A DNA stretch of 24,714 nucleotides. Origin: a virus. The notes below the pieces were generated by a model. It was given only the letters and a program-made list of their open reading frames with translations, made no database searches and was not told where the DNA came from. Each line of letters begins with the position of its first letter. The stretch's first letter is position 1. A program made the translations under genes and the position numbers. The stretch spans positions 1-24,714 of the IMG/VR virus record IMGVR_UViG_3300036770_003536; one strand, 5' to 3'. Of the stretch, positions 1-6,793 are shown piece by piece.

Positions 1-158
1 AGCTCCATGTGCCGGTCTTCGAGGTTCTGGATGCGGCCACTGCTCGCGGATCGCCCTTCCATACCCTTGAGACGCTCATGCTGTGCACACGCCACCAAGG
101 CCAGCCCAAGGACGGCGATCGCCAGCGGCAGGTCGAATCCACAGAGCCTGGATGGCAT
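1..158 (-). CDS. Membrane/lipoprotein-like protein, 3' end outside window
   Basis: A reading frame opens with ATG at 158 and stays open to the window edge (52 codons). Its ATG overlaps the stop of the desaturase gene as TGATG, so it is probably translationally coupled to it. The N-terminus has one Arg, then a hydrophobic stretch (about residues 10-23) ending in LVAC, which fits a lipobox with Cys24 as the lipidated residue; it could equally be an uncleaved membrane anchor. The part after it is polar and charged. In a phage envelope cassette this layout suits a spanin-like lysis protein (inner-membrane Rz type or lipoprotein Rz1 type), but only the first 52 residues are visible and no family motif was recognised. 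The existence of the gene is well supported by the coupled start; the function is inference. Confidence 0.55.
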   Translation of the reverse strand, partial: MPSRLCGFDLPLAIAVLGLALVACAQHERLKGMEGRSASSGRIQNLEDRHME

Positions 159-685
159 CACGCCTGCCACCTTTCCACTCGCGGGTAGATCCGGAACCAG
201 TCGATCCCCAGCTCCTCGAGCTCGTCCCAGAAGCCGACGAACGACAGCACGGGATTGAGCCAGTCCGTGAGCGTGCAGTAATTCCGATCGAACGGCCGCT
301 TGTGGTGGTCCGCATGCTGCTCGGGAGACTGGAGCACGCCCAGGAGCTGCAGGCCGCGGATCGGCCGTCTGCACTTCTGGTGAGCCCACGCGTGGATCTC
401 GTTTGCCTGGCCGAGCATGAGAAACGTCACGGCCAGAAACGGCGAGCCGAGGAGACCGGCGACGCAGGCCGCCATGCCGGCCGGCAGGAGCGTCGTCCAG
501 TTCCGTTCGAAGTATCCCTTCCGTACGAACGCGAGCTGGTCCGTGTGGTGTTGGATGTTCGGCTGGATCACATGCTCGCCGATGATCGGCCAAGCCGGGT
601 TGCCGTAGCGGTCCTCCCACCAGTGAAAGACACCGGAGAGGAAGTCTGCCAACAGCCACGCGGCGAGGATTTCGATGAACGTCAC
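158..685 (-). CDS. Kua/CarF/TMEM189-like lipid desaturase
   Basis: A 175-aa membrane protein of the lipid desaturase family (CarF, TMEM189/PEDS1, plant Kua/FAD4). Family members introduce a double bond into lipid chains, for example the vinyl-ether bond of plasmalogens, using a histidine-bound di-iron centre. Visible motifs are FHWWED (His21), GEHVIQ (His38), HHTDQ (His46-47), NEIHAWAH (His98, His102) and EQHADHH (His124, 127, 128), followed by the family-typical CTLTDWLNPVL and FWDELE. Hydrophobic stretches lie near residues 4-20 and 66-95. The start chosen is GTG at 685, because AGGAAG precedes it at good spacing and because the frame upstream of it runs into the neighbouring gene; an ATG at 748 is the alternative. 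It sits 7 bases after the 44-aa membrane peptide gene and couples to the lipoprotein-like gene. The family call is firm. The exact substrate in this phage and host is unknown. Confidence 0.85.
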   Translation of the reverse strand: MTFIEILAAWLLADFLSGVFHWWEDRYGNPAWPIIGEHVIQPNIQHHTDQLAFVRKGYFERNWTTLLPAGMAACVAGLLGSPFLAVTFLMLGQANEIHAWAHQKCRRPIRGLQLLGVLQSPEQHADHHKRPFDRNYCTLTDWLNPVLSFVGFWDELEELGIDWFRIYPRVERWQA

Positions 686-692
686 GGTCGGT

Positions 693-827
693 CTACTTCC
701 TGAATGCCTGCATGACGTTGCGAAAGACCGCCGAGGCCATCCACGCAACGGTCAGGCAACAGACGATGAACAGCACGATTGGCCCCACGTAGAACAGAAG
801 CCCGATCCACCACACCCAGGAAATCAC
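693..827 (-). CDS. Small single-span membrane protein (44 aa)
   Basis: The GTG start at 827 overlaps the TGA of the thioredoxin-like gene as GTGA, giving a 44-residue product. A longer reading of the same frame from 968 would lie wholly inside the thioredoxin-like gene and is unlikely. The product begins with a Trp-rich segment (SWVWWIG), continues as one long hydrophobic helix (about residues 4-33, with CC at 23-24), and ends in a short basic tail (FRNVMQAFRK). It has the look of a small phage membrane peptide such as a holin partner, pinholin or regulator of a neighbouring membrane protein. No homologue was recognised. Its position between a membrane-anchored thioredoxin-like protein and a membrane desaturase suggests that it works with one of them or in lysis; this is inference. 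Confidence 0.55.
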   Translation of the reverse strand: MISWVWWIGLLFYVGPIVLFIVCCLTVAWMASAVFRNVMQAFRK

Positions 828-1753
828 GCCGCGGACGCCTTCGGCGAAGGCTTTGGCTCGGGAGCCGTCGAAGACGCGTTCGCGGTCGGGGCGATCTGGT
901 CGAGCGCCGATAGACGGGAGAGCATCGCTTCCATCAGCACGGCTTTCCGGTGCCGCTCCTCCCGCCACTGTGAGATTCTCGGCACCAACACCAACGCGAA
1001 AAATACTGCGATGAGAGTCAGTGCCACCGTCCCCAGGACGATCACCACCGTCGATAGGCCTGCGACTCCCGCCAGCGGTGACGGGGGTGGAATCAGCGGC
1101 AGGCCGTTCGGAAAAACCACCGGCCCAGTCGGGGGCGCGTTGTCATCTTTCGGAGTCGGCGACCACGGAGGGTCGTACCCATGGAACGCGGTTGAGTCAT
1201 GGCTCGAGGCGGATTGCACTCGCGAGACGTATCGACGCACGGCATCCGTGATCTGCCTGGCCAGCTTCTCGGGATCGCCTCCATACCCACCCTGGTAGAC
1301 CACGGTCTTCGGGTCGCCGAACCGCCCATTCCTCGGTGGCTGAACGATCACGGTCGGATAGCTTTTGACGCTGATCCCCTCGAACCGAAACGCCTGGCTC
1401 TTGTCCTCCCGAGGATAGACCTGGTAGTGGGCCCAAGATCGCTTCGGATTGGTTGGGTCGGCAAGCGCAAGCAGATGCTGGCTCGACTTCCAGTCAGCCT
1501 TGAGCTGCTCGCATGGGGCACAGCCCTGCATCGTGAGAACGGAGACGAACCACTTCCCGGAGTCATCCTCGGGGGTCGCCATCGCCTCGACGAACAGATC
1601 GTTCGGGCTCTGCTGGTGACCAGAAACGTGCTGCACGGTGTCGCCGAGGCGAAGCACCTCCGCAACGTCGACATCGGCGGGCTCATCGCCTCGCAGTAAA
1701 CCGGTCGCCGCGAACATCGCGACGACGATTGCCACAATCACAGGCCATCGCAT
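824..1753 (-). CDS. Secreted, C-terminally anchored thioredoxin-like protein
   Basis: A 309-aa protein with an N-terminal signal sequence (hydrophobic residues 4-20). A thioredoxin-like domain spans about residues 50-175. It contains the redox motif CAPC (Cys78 and Cys81) after the strand KWFVSVLT, and a SYPT segment with the expected cis-proline (Pro133). A proline-rich linker follows (about 194-230). A transmembrane helix lies at about 234-258, and a charged, Ala/Pro-rich tail of about 50 residues lies inside. The domain should therefore face the periplasm or outer side. Thioredoxin-fold proteins exchange or reduce disulfides. The ATG at 1753 follows AAGGAG at good spacing. The gene sits 19 bases after a secreted cysteine-rich papain-like protein, so that protein is a plausible client. 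A role in folding the many-Cys tail protein of this phage is also possible, though that protein would be cytoplasmic. The fold is clear; the partner is inference. Confidence 0.75.
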   Translation of the reverse strand: MRWPVIVAIVVAMFAATGLLRGDEPADVDVAEVLRLGDTVQHVSGHQQSPNDLFVEAMATPEDDSGKWFVSVLTMQGCAPCEQLKADWKSSQHLLALADPTNPKRSWAHYQVYPREDKSQAFRFEGISVKSYPTVIVQPPRNGRFGDPKTVVYQGGYGGDPEKLARQITDAVRRYVSRVQSASSHDSTAFHGYDPPWSPTPKDDNAPPTGPVVFPNGLPLIPPPSPLAGVAGLSTVVIVLGTVALTLIAVFFALVLVPRISQWREERHRKAVLMEAMLSRLSALDQIAPTANASSTAPEPKPSPKASAA

Positions 1754-1772
1754 CGTTGCACTCCTTCTGCTG

Positions 1773-2345
1773 TCACCACCACTGCCGATACGCCGGCCGC
1801 TCTGGGTGAGGGGGGTAATCGAGAATCACGCACCACTGGCCGCTCGCGAGGTGGAGCCGCCGAAATGCCGCTTCGTCGTACTCGTCGATGCGGCTGGTCG
1901 AGTTGTTGTTGCAGACGTACCAGCGGCCGGCGGCTGGGTCGTAGCCGGCGAGCGTCTGGAAATGAGCGGTCCCGGCGCCGATGGCACACGGCCGGCCCGT
2001 GGCGGCGGCCCACTTCATCCAGTCCCACGTGGGCGTGCCCGTCACGTTGTAGATGCGGATGCCGCGCCGGCGGGAGTATTCGGCGACACGCGAAGGCCAC
2101 GACCCACCGCGTTCCGCTGGGCCGTACTCGGTGTCCCAGAGGAGCGTCGCGGCTTCGGGGACGTTCTGATCGACGCCGCACATGCCGATTGAGCACTGCA
2201 CGCACGAGCCGTCCGGGTTTCGGAACCACGCCCGCAGCTCCTTCGGCAGGTCCATCGCCAGCCGCTGATCACGCGGCTCGGTCTCGGCGTAGCCGGCACC
2301 GATGCAGATCAAGGCCACCAAGGCGAGGATGCAGGCGCGGATCAT
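1773..2345 (-). CDS. Secreted papain/C39-like cysteine peptidase-like protein
   Basis: A 190-aa protein with a clear Sec signal (about residues 3-20, likely cut after GYA). The mature part carries GSCVQCS (Cys48), which matches the active-site pattern of papain-fold peptidases (GSCWAFS in papain). It also has AHFQTLAGYD (His128), like the C39 pattern GHFVVLVGYD, and CNNNS (Asn146-148) in the place of the third catalytic residue. Extra cysteines at 51, 56, 120 and 145 could form disulfides. Substrates could be a peptidoglycan cross-link (lysis or entry) or a host surface protein. No binding domain is present to choose between them. Its ATG overlaps the upstream stop as ATGA. The next gene encodes a secreted thioredoxin-like protein. 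The fold is inferred from three motifs in the right order, and activity is unproven. No other lytic enzyme was recognised in the window, so this is the best candidate. Confidence 0.6.
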   Translation of the reverse strand: MIRACILALVALICIGAGYAETEPRDQRLAMDLPKELRAWFRNPDGSCVQCSIGMCGVDQNVPEAATLLWDTEYGPAERGGSWPSRVAEYSRRRGIRIYNVTGTPTWDWMKWAAATGRPCAIGAGTAHFQTLAGYDPAAGRWYVCNNNSTSRIDEYDEAAFRRLHLASGQWCVILDYPPHPERPAYRQWW

Positions 2346-2740
2346 GCGGCGGGCTCCTTTCGGACGAGCTCGAGGATCTGTTCCATGGTTCCGCCCGCGA
2401 AGGCGATCACGAGTGCACGGAGGATGGGCTTAGCGAACGGCCAAATGGGGTAGAGGTAGACCGGAACGGCGTAGCCGGCGATGGCGTCAAACAGCCGGCC
2501 GACCAGGTCCATGACGGCGGCCTTCTTCTCCTCGTTCGTCATCCGCTGGACGGTGTCGAGGAACTTCGTCGCGAGCTTCATGAGCGCAGACGACAGCTCG
2601 GAAAACTCCGACCAGGAGAGACCGTCGGAGGCGGCCTGGCGGGCGTTCGCGATGAAGGCCGCGCCCTTGTCGTAGACGTCGCCCGGCGTGAGAAACCCGG
2701 CCTCGGGAAGCGTGACAATCGTCGTGGATGCGTCGGTCAT
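2342..2740 (-). CDS. Hypothetical membrane-associated protein, possibly holin-like
   Basis: A 132-aa protein with an acidic, polar first half that should be helical (about residues 38-75). A hydrophobic C-terminal half follows: a first segment near residues 84-100 containing YAVPVYLYPIWPF, a Lys, then a second segment near 105-116 (LRALVIAFAGG), ending in a charged helix. Two short hydrophobic stretches separated by a polar turn could form a membrane hairpin, as in some holins. No family was recognised. Its start overlaps the 71-aa gene by 4 bases, and its stop overlaps the start of the secreted peptidase-like gene as ATGA. A holin beside a secreted enzyme would make sense of the cassette, but the hydrophobicity is modest and this remains inference. 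Confidence 0.55.
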   Translation of the reverse strand: MTDASTTIVTLPEAGFLTPGDVYDKGAAFIANARQAASDGLSWSEFSELSSALMKLATKFLDTVQRMTNEEKKAAVMDLVGRLFDAIAGYAVPVYLYPIWPFAKPILRALVIAFAGGTMEQILELVRKEPAA

Positions 2741-2952
2741 TTTTCGAGGCCTTTCCTGCGGAGGCGGGATTGCATGATCAGCTCGGTGGCAGACTGCCCC
2801 GGTGTTCGCGACGTGATGCAGCCAATGCCCTCGGATCGCCGCGGTTCGTTGAAGAAAACGTGGTTGTGGCGGTCCGAAGCGGAGGCGATCGGCACCCGGC
2901 CATTCGCCGTGGTCCGGAACACTGTTTCCTCGGCCCGAGAAATGGCAGCCAC
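2737..2952 (-). CDS. Hypothetical 71-aa protein, first gene of the envelope cassette
   Basis: The GTG start at 2952 is preceded by AAGGAG at six bases. The stop overlaps the next start by 4 bases. The product is soluble, basic at the C-terminus (SRLRRKGLEK), and has no membrane segment and no recognised motif. The leader is very short: a candidate -10 (TACACT, 2978-2973) would place the transcript start about 14 bases before the GTG. It is thus probably the first gene of a separate transcript covering everything to the left edge. No function can be assigned. Confidence 0.55.
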   Translation of the reverse strand: MAAISRAEETVFRTTANGRVPIASASDRHNHVFFNEPRRSEGIGCITSRTPGQSATELIMQSRLRRKGLEK

Positions 2953-2970
2953 TCGTCGCTCCTTAGACCT

Positions 2971-3011
2971 TCAGTGTACTGCCGTTCAGGCGCGTCCCTC
3001 GGCGTCGAACG
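2971..3011 (-). promoter_or_regulatory. Candidate promoter element A (41-base repeat)
   Basis: On the minus strand this reads with TACACTG at 2978-2972 and lies directly upstream of the first gene of the left cassette. The 41 bases match 20675-20715 at 37 positions. The right half covers the last codons and stop of the kinase gene. TACACT is a fair -10 hexamer, but no convincing -35 is visible at 16-18 bases. Confidence 0.5.
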
Positions 3012-3870
3012 CGGTCTCGACCTGAGCCTTGAGGTCGTCCAGCGTGCCGTTGTTGTCGATCACGTGGTCGCCATCGCGGATGGCAATTCCCGCCTCACTG
3101 ACATGGGCGTTTGGCTGATCTGTGCCAGGACGCAAGATGTGCCAGATCTCGCCGCCGACCGACCTGAGAAACTCGGCTTCGTTCTCGAAACGAACGTCGG
3201 CCACGGCGATCACACTCGCGCCGCTTCGCTGCAGCGCCATGATCCTGAACCCGAGGATCTTGATCCAGAAGTCGTCGCAGACCATGCGGCGGCCCCATTC
3301 GGTGCCGAGCGTCTGCAGGAGCTGTCGCGGGCTCTTGCCGATCCACGGGATTTCACGGGCCTTCATGGCCGGCCGGCGGAGCCACTTCTCGTGCACGCCG
3401 AGGCAGCATTCGAGCATCGCGTAAATGGGGTCTGCGAGCTGGATCACCGTGGCGCCCGGGATCATTTCGGCGACCGTGGTCTTGCCGCTGCCGGCCCGGC
3501 CGTGGATCCCGATCAGCCGCGTCGGTGCACGGTTTTGCTGCGGCTCATATCCGGGAGGCAGCGTGACGATGTCTCCGCGGTCAACGGACGCAGACCAGAC
3601 CAGCTCACCATCCGGGGCGTCATCGCCTTCGGCGAGAGCTACCACCGTGCCGGGGTCGTGCTCGGCGACGCTTTGTCGGAGCTTGTTGACCTTGTCCTGG
3701 GTCGAACCCCAGCGGGCCTCGAGCTGCGACGCTTTCAGGCCGCCCACCTGGAAGGGCTTGTCGAACACGGCCTCCTTGAGAGGCTCCGCAGGAATGAACG
3801 TGAATTGCTCGTTCTCTTCGACAAACTTCTTGGGCAGGTCGTCAGGCAGTCCGTCGCCGTGCATCGTCAT
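2986..3870 (-). CDS. Deoxynucleotide monophosphate kinase with an N-terminal extension
   Basis: A 294-aa protein whose C-terminal ~180 residues look like phage dNMP kinases (T4 gene 1 type), which phosphorylate dNMPs to dNDPs to feed replication. Visible are the P-loop GRAGSGKTT (residues 124-132), ADPIYAML, the family-typical SPRQLLQTLGTEWGRR (180-195), VADVRFENEAE and a C-terminal VIDNNGTLDDL. The first ~115 residues are an acidic region without a recognised fold (about residues 15-110). T4's enzyme starts close to its P-loop, so this is an added domain. Start ATG at 3870 follows GGAG; a second ATG two codons on (3864) is possible. A nucleotide-metabolism gene placed after the tail genes and before the envelope cassette is out of the usual replication cluster. 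The kinase family call is strong. Confidence 0.82.
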   Translation of the reverse strand: MTMHGDGLPDDLPKKFVEENEQFTFIPAEPLKEAVFDKPFQVGGLKASQLEARWGSTQDKVNKLRQSVAEHDPGTVVALAEGDDAPDGELVWSASVDRGDIVTLPPGYEPQQNRAPTRLIGIHGRAGSGKTTVAEMIPGATVIQLADPIYAMLECCLGVHEKWLRRPAMKAREIPWIGKSPRQLLQTLGTEWGRRMVCDDFWIKILGFRIMALQRSGASVIAVADVRFENEAEFLRSVGGEIWHILRPGTDQPNAHVSEAGIAIRDGDHVIDNNGTLDDLKAQVETAFDAEGRA

Positions 3871-3928
3871 GGCTCCAGGGGAATGAGCGGCGGCATCCTC
3901 ACCTGGTCTGCACCGGCGTCAATACCAA

Positions 3929-4300
3929 TTAGGCGGGTTCTGGAGGAGCGACGATGACGGCAACCTTCCCCATGAAAGCGGTCCGCACAACTCCGCCGGC
4001 GGACTCGTACCGAAGGAACCAGTACCAGGGTTTCCTGGAATCGAGGGCGGCCGTGATCGTCTTTGGAATCGTGACCTCGATCATGGTGTGGACCGTCTCC
4101 GGAGGTGTCGGAGAGGGCTCTGGGTCGACCACCAAGGTGGGCTCAAACTCAACCTCGGGAGCCACGAGCTGGCTGTTGTAGATGCCGGACGTGACCGTGT
4201 AGCCGGTGAGGTCGAGCTCGACACGCACGTCGAACACCAGGTCGTCGCCCTGAACGAGCGTGATCGCCTTGTCTTCAGGTCGCTGGGTGACCGCTGCCAT
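3929..4300 (-). CDS. Small tail/baseplate-type protein (BppU N-terminal-like)
   Basis: A 123-aa protein starting at ATG 4300, which follows AGGAG at seven bases. The longer reading from 4405 would add unlikely sequence overlapping the previous gene, so it was not used. The opening ITLVQGDDLVFDVRV, the following LTGYTVTSGIY and the late WYWFLRYESAGGVVRTAFMG fit the small beta-sandwich found at the N-terminus of BppU-like baseplate proteins, which anchor receptor-binding parts. A Pro/Glu-rich loop sits mid-protein. It is the last gene of the tail cluster and has its own candidate -10 (TATACT) at 4328-4323, which may give extra expression. The fold assignment rests on pattern likeness only. Confidence 0.55.
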   Translation of the reverse strand: MAAVTQRPEDKAITLVQGDDLVFDVRVELDLTGYTVTSGIYNSQLVAPEVEFEPTLVVDPEPSPTPPETVHTMIEVTIPKTITAALDSRKPWYWFLRYESAGGVVRTAFMGKVAVIVAPPEPA

Positions 4301-4742
4301 GCGTTTGCTCCTCGTGAACGTCAGTATACCTGGGCAGGCGTGCAGCCCCGGCGGCCCGACGCGCGAGCGAGCATGCCGTTTTGACGACACCGATCGCCGC
4401 GGCATCGCTCCACGGAATCAGGAGCCGCCGCTTGCGATGCTCCCGCCGCATGACCTTGAGGATCTTCTCCAGAGCCTCGGGCGACTCACACCAATCCGGC
4501 CCGCGGGCATCCATCTCGGCCGCCATCGGGCCACACTCGCAGTCCTCGGTGGCGTCGATACCGATCCACGACAGCATCCGCTTGGTGAAGTGGCCTGGTC
4601 CTGGCGGGCCGGCGGGTTTCTTAGCCTTCGGGTCGTATGGTTTCGGCGGCGGCTTGCAGTTGCGAAACGTCGGCAGCCTGCGGGCGACATGGCCGCACGT
4701 CGTGCAGGTGAGCGTCACAGGATCGTAGCTGCATTGCGTCAT
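4275..4742 (-). CDS. Hypothetical protein with N-terminal zinc-ribbon-like CxxC
   Basis: A 155-aa protein. The start is ATG 4742, which overlaps the stop of the large tail protein as ATGA; the longer frame from 4838 lies inside that gene. Cys-containing motifs are TCTTCGHVARRLP near residue 15, a further NCKPPPKP, and ECECGPM mid-protein, suggesting a small metal-binding domain. A proline/lysine-rich linker (PPPKPYDPKAKKPAGPPGPG) follows the first motif. The C-terminus is basic (MRREHRKRR) and overlaps the next gene by 26 bases; that overlap also contains a candidate promoter. Comparable CxxC-bearing small proteins are common near tail genes of phages, but no function is known to me. Confidence 0.6.
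   Translation of the reverse strand: MTQCSYDPVTLTCTTCGHVARRLPTFRNCKPPPKPYDPKAKKPAGPPGPGHFTKRMLSWIGIDATEDCECGPMAAEMDARGPDWCESPEALEKILKVMRREHRKRRLLIPWSDAAAIGVVKTACSLARRAAGAARLPRYTDVHEEQTHGSGHPAT
4319..4330 (-). promoter_or_regulatory. Candidate -10 element C (TATACTG)
   Basis: The minus strand reads GGTATACTGACG here, with TATACT at 4328-4323, about 22 bases before the ATG at 4300 and its AGGAG. It shares TAYACTG with three other sites in front of minus-strand genes. It lies inside the 3' end of the upstream gene. No clear -35 is visible. Confidence 0.4.
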
Positions 4743-6793
4743 GCGATCACCATCGATCCGAAGCCCGTGAAGGCATAGGCGCTGATCCGGTGCGGATACG
4801 TGCCGGCGGCTGGGCCACACATAGGGGAATCCTGGCACCGAGATGCGCAGCCGTTTTCACCGTAGAACAAGCCGTAGCTACCACCACCACCGAAAACCGT
4901 CATGCACTTCTTGTTGCAATGGTTGCACTCGTGAGTGTCTTCGATGGATCCGTTCCCCGCGGAATCGAACTCCAATACCTCCCGGAACCCCCACGTCGCT
5001 CGAGGTGGCCCTGGGTTTTGTGTGGCACACGGCACAACCTCCACGAAAAGGTAGTCGCCATTCCATGAAGTGCCGCCCTCTTGCAGGGTGAGTACGTGAT
5101 CGCCTTCCGGTGGCGCTTGGTAGTGTGTCCAAGCCATCTCGATCGCAGTCGGTTCATCCACGCTCCAATACGACTGAATGTGAGCGATCAGACCAGTTGG
5201 ATACGTGTAGGAAACGGTCACCTCTTCGGGTGGAGCCGCGTCACCTTGGCAGCATGGCAGGCATGAGTACGGGCCGGCCCATTGGTTGTTTTCGTCGTAG
5301 GTGCCACCTTCCGACACGGATGCTGTGGTGCCGCTCGGGTGTGAGGCCTCGAACTCGATTGGATCGTCGACACCCACGAGCGTCTCGGCCGTCATGAGAA
5401 CGTCGCAGGTCATCGAATGAAGCGGGGTGGGGCTTCCGACTGGCGACTCAGTGATGAGCACCACGTAGGCGGGCTTTTCTGGACCTCGCCAGACAACTTG
5501 CAGCGCTCCGCGGGTGGCGTGGGCGGCATTGCCCGTGCAAAAACGGTGCTCGTAGACGCAAGCCGGCCGGCTCGCCTGGCAGTCGTCCATAGGAACCGAC
5601 GCTGTCTCTCGGCAGAAATGAGCCAGGTACGGGTAAAGCGGCCAGCCTTCCGAAACAGGGTAGTAGTCGGTGGCGTTGTCATTGCTGTCGACCTGGCCCT
5701 CGCGAGCACAGGGCCGCGCCCCCTTTCGGAGAACAAACGTCCTGCCGTCCAGGGCTGTGTCGCAGCAGCTCCGCACGTAGTCGGAACCGTTGTAATCGTC
5801 GCCGCCGTCGTCGAGAGCAATCCCCGTCAGGCTCCCAAACGTTGGACTCTCGGGATCATCGTCGATCGAGATCGTGAAGGTCGCGCCCGTGCCTCCGCCA
5901 CCGTCCACGGTTGCGGTCACGTCCGCCAGTAGGGCGGGCTCGGTTGGGTCCTCCTCGTAGTAAACGCCGCCATCGTCGACAACGATGATGTCGGCCACGC
6001 CGGTGTCTTTGAAATACTCGCCCGGGGAGTCGATCACGTATCCCGTGATTTCTCCGCTGCCGCCAACGGATGTGACGCGGCCGAATGCCGAATAGGACTC
6101 CTGCCCATCGGTGACCACGAAGGCGATCGGGTCATCGACAACGTAGCCGGTGCCGGCCGTGTCGATGCTCAGAGTGTCTACGCCCCAGATGTCACGGCCA
6201 TCGAGGTCCGTGCCGGCGGACAGGTTCACCGACAGGGCGCCGCCAGTGCCGATCGCTCCCGACAAGTCGGCCACGATCGTCGGCGCGGCCCGGACCGTGC
6301 GAACCCGCAGATACGCGGGCGACACCTCCATCACCTCTGGGCCGTAGTAGAGGTAGAACTGCTGATTGTCCGTGTAAGACCCCTCGTCGCCGCCGTCGAC
6401 GACGGCCGCCGATGCGATCCGCCAGTAGGGCCAGTCGCAATCGCCAGCCTCCTCGGCAAGCGTGAAAGTAACGGTCGAGTTGCTGTCTCCGGTGATCGTC
6501 GGTTCCACCCTGCCGATCGCCGCATACCCTCCGCCACCCGCCGTAAGGATCGGTGTGTCGACCGGGCCCGGGGTGGAGCCAGGTTCCGGGGCGTTCACGT
6601 AGCCGGCGGCGCCTTCGCCCTGGCACGAGCTGAACGCGAGCGGGATTCTGCTGACAGCCGGGAAGGCCGTCGCGAAGCCGCCGAGCGTGACCGTGAGGGT
6701 ATCGGGCAGACAACGCGACCGGGTGACAACCTGCGTCCCGGAGAACGGGTTTGTCACCAGAACCTTGCCGGCGCTGGTCACTGGCCTTCTCAC
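4739..6793 (-). CDS. Large cysteine-rich tail-tip protein (probable virion component)
   Basis: A 684-aa protein. The GTG at 6793 is preferred because it overlaps the previous stop as GTGA and is preceded by GGAGGG; the ATG at 6841 would intrude 52 bases into the previous gene. The N-terminal half has Gly/Asp-rich beta repeats of the type GTGYxxxDPI and GxVTSVGGSGxITGYVIDSPG, ending in a GGGGTGATFTISIDDD stretch. The C-terminal half (from about residue 340) is unusually cysteine-rich: RSCCDT, YSCLPCCQGD, ECNHCNKKC and NGCASRCQDSPMCG. Such repeats occur in phage tail fibres and tip proteins. Its place downstream of the tape measure and two smaller tail genes supports a tail tip or receptor-binding role. 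The cysteines could bind metal or form disulfides after release. No enzyme motif was recognised. Confidence 0.65.
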   Translation of the reverse strand: MRRPVTSAGKVLVTNPFSGTQVVTRSRCLPDTLTVTLGGFATAFPAVSRIPLAFSSCQGEGAAGYVNAPEPGSTPGPVDTPILTAGGGGYAAIGRVEPTITGDSNSTVTFTLAEEAGDCDWPYWRIASAAVVDGGDEGSYTDNQQFYLYYGPEVMEVSPAYLRVRTVRAAPTIVADLSGAIGTGGALSVNLSAGTDLDGRDIWGVDTLSIDTAGTGYVVDDPIAFVVTDGQESYSAFGRVTSVGGSGEITGYVIDSPGEYFKDTGVADIIVVDDGGVYYEEDPTEPALLADVTATVDGGGGTGATFTISIDDDPESPTFGSLTGIALDDGGDDYNGSDYVRSCCDTALDGRTFVLRKGARPCAREGQVDSNDNATDYYPVSEGWPLYPYLAHFCRETASVPMDDCQASRPACVYEHRFCTGNAAHATRGALQVVWRGPEKPAYVVLITESPVGSPTPLHSMTCDVLMTAETLVGVDDPIEFEASHPSGTTASVSEGGTYDENNQWAGPYSCLPCCQGDAAPPEEVTVSYTYPTGLIAHIQSYWSVDEPTAIEMAWTHYQAPPEGDHVLTLQEGGTSWNGDYLFVEVVPCATQNPGPPRATWGFREVLEFDSAGNGSIEDTHECNHCNKKCMTVFGGGGSYGLFYGENGCASRCQDSPMCGPAAGTYPHRISAYAFTGFGSMVIA

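Noticed and set aside
828-968. Extended version of the 44-aa membrane protein
   Set aside because: The added 47 residues lie wholly in another frame of the thioredoxin-like gene, and a GTGA-coupled start at 827 explains the gene better.
4301-4405. Longer start for the BppU-like protein
   Set aside because: It would overlap the previous gene by more than 100 bases; ATG 4300 has AGGAG and a candidate -10 just upstream.
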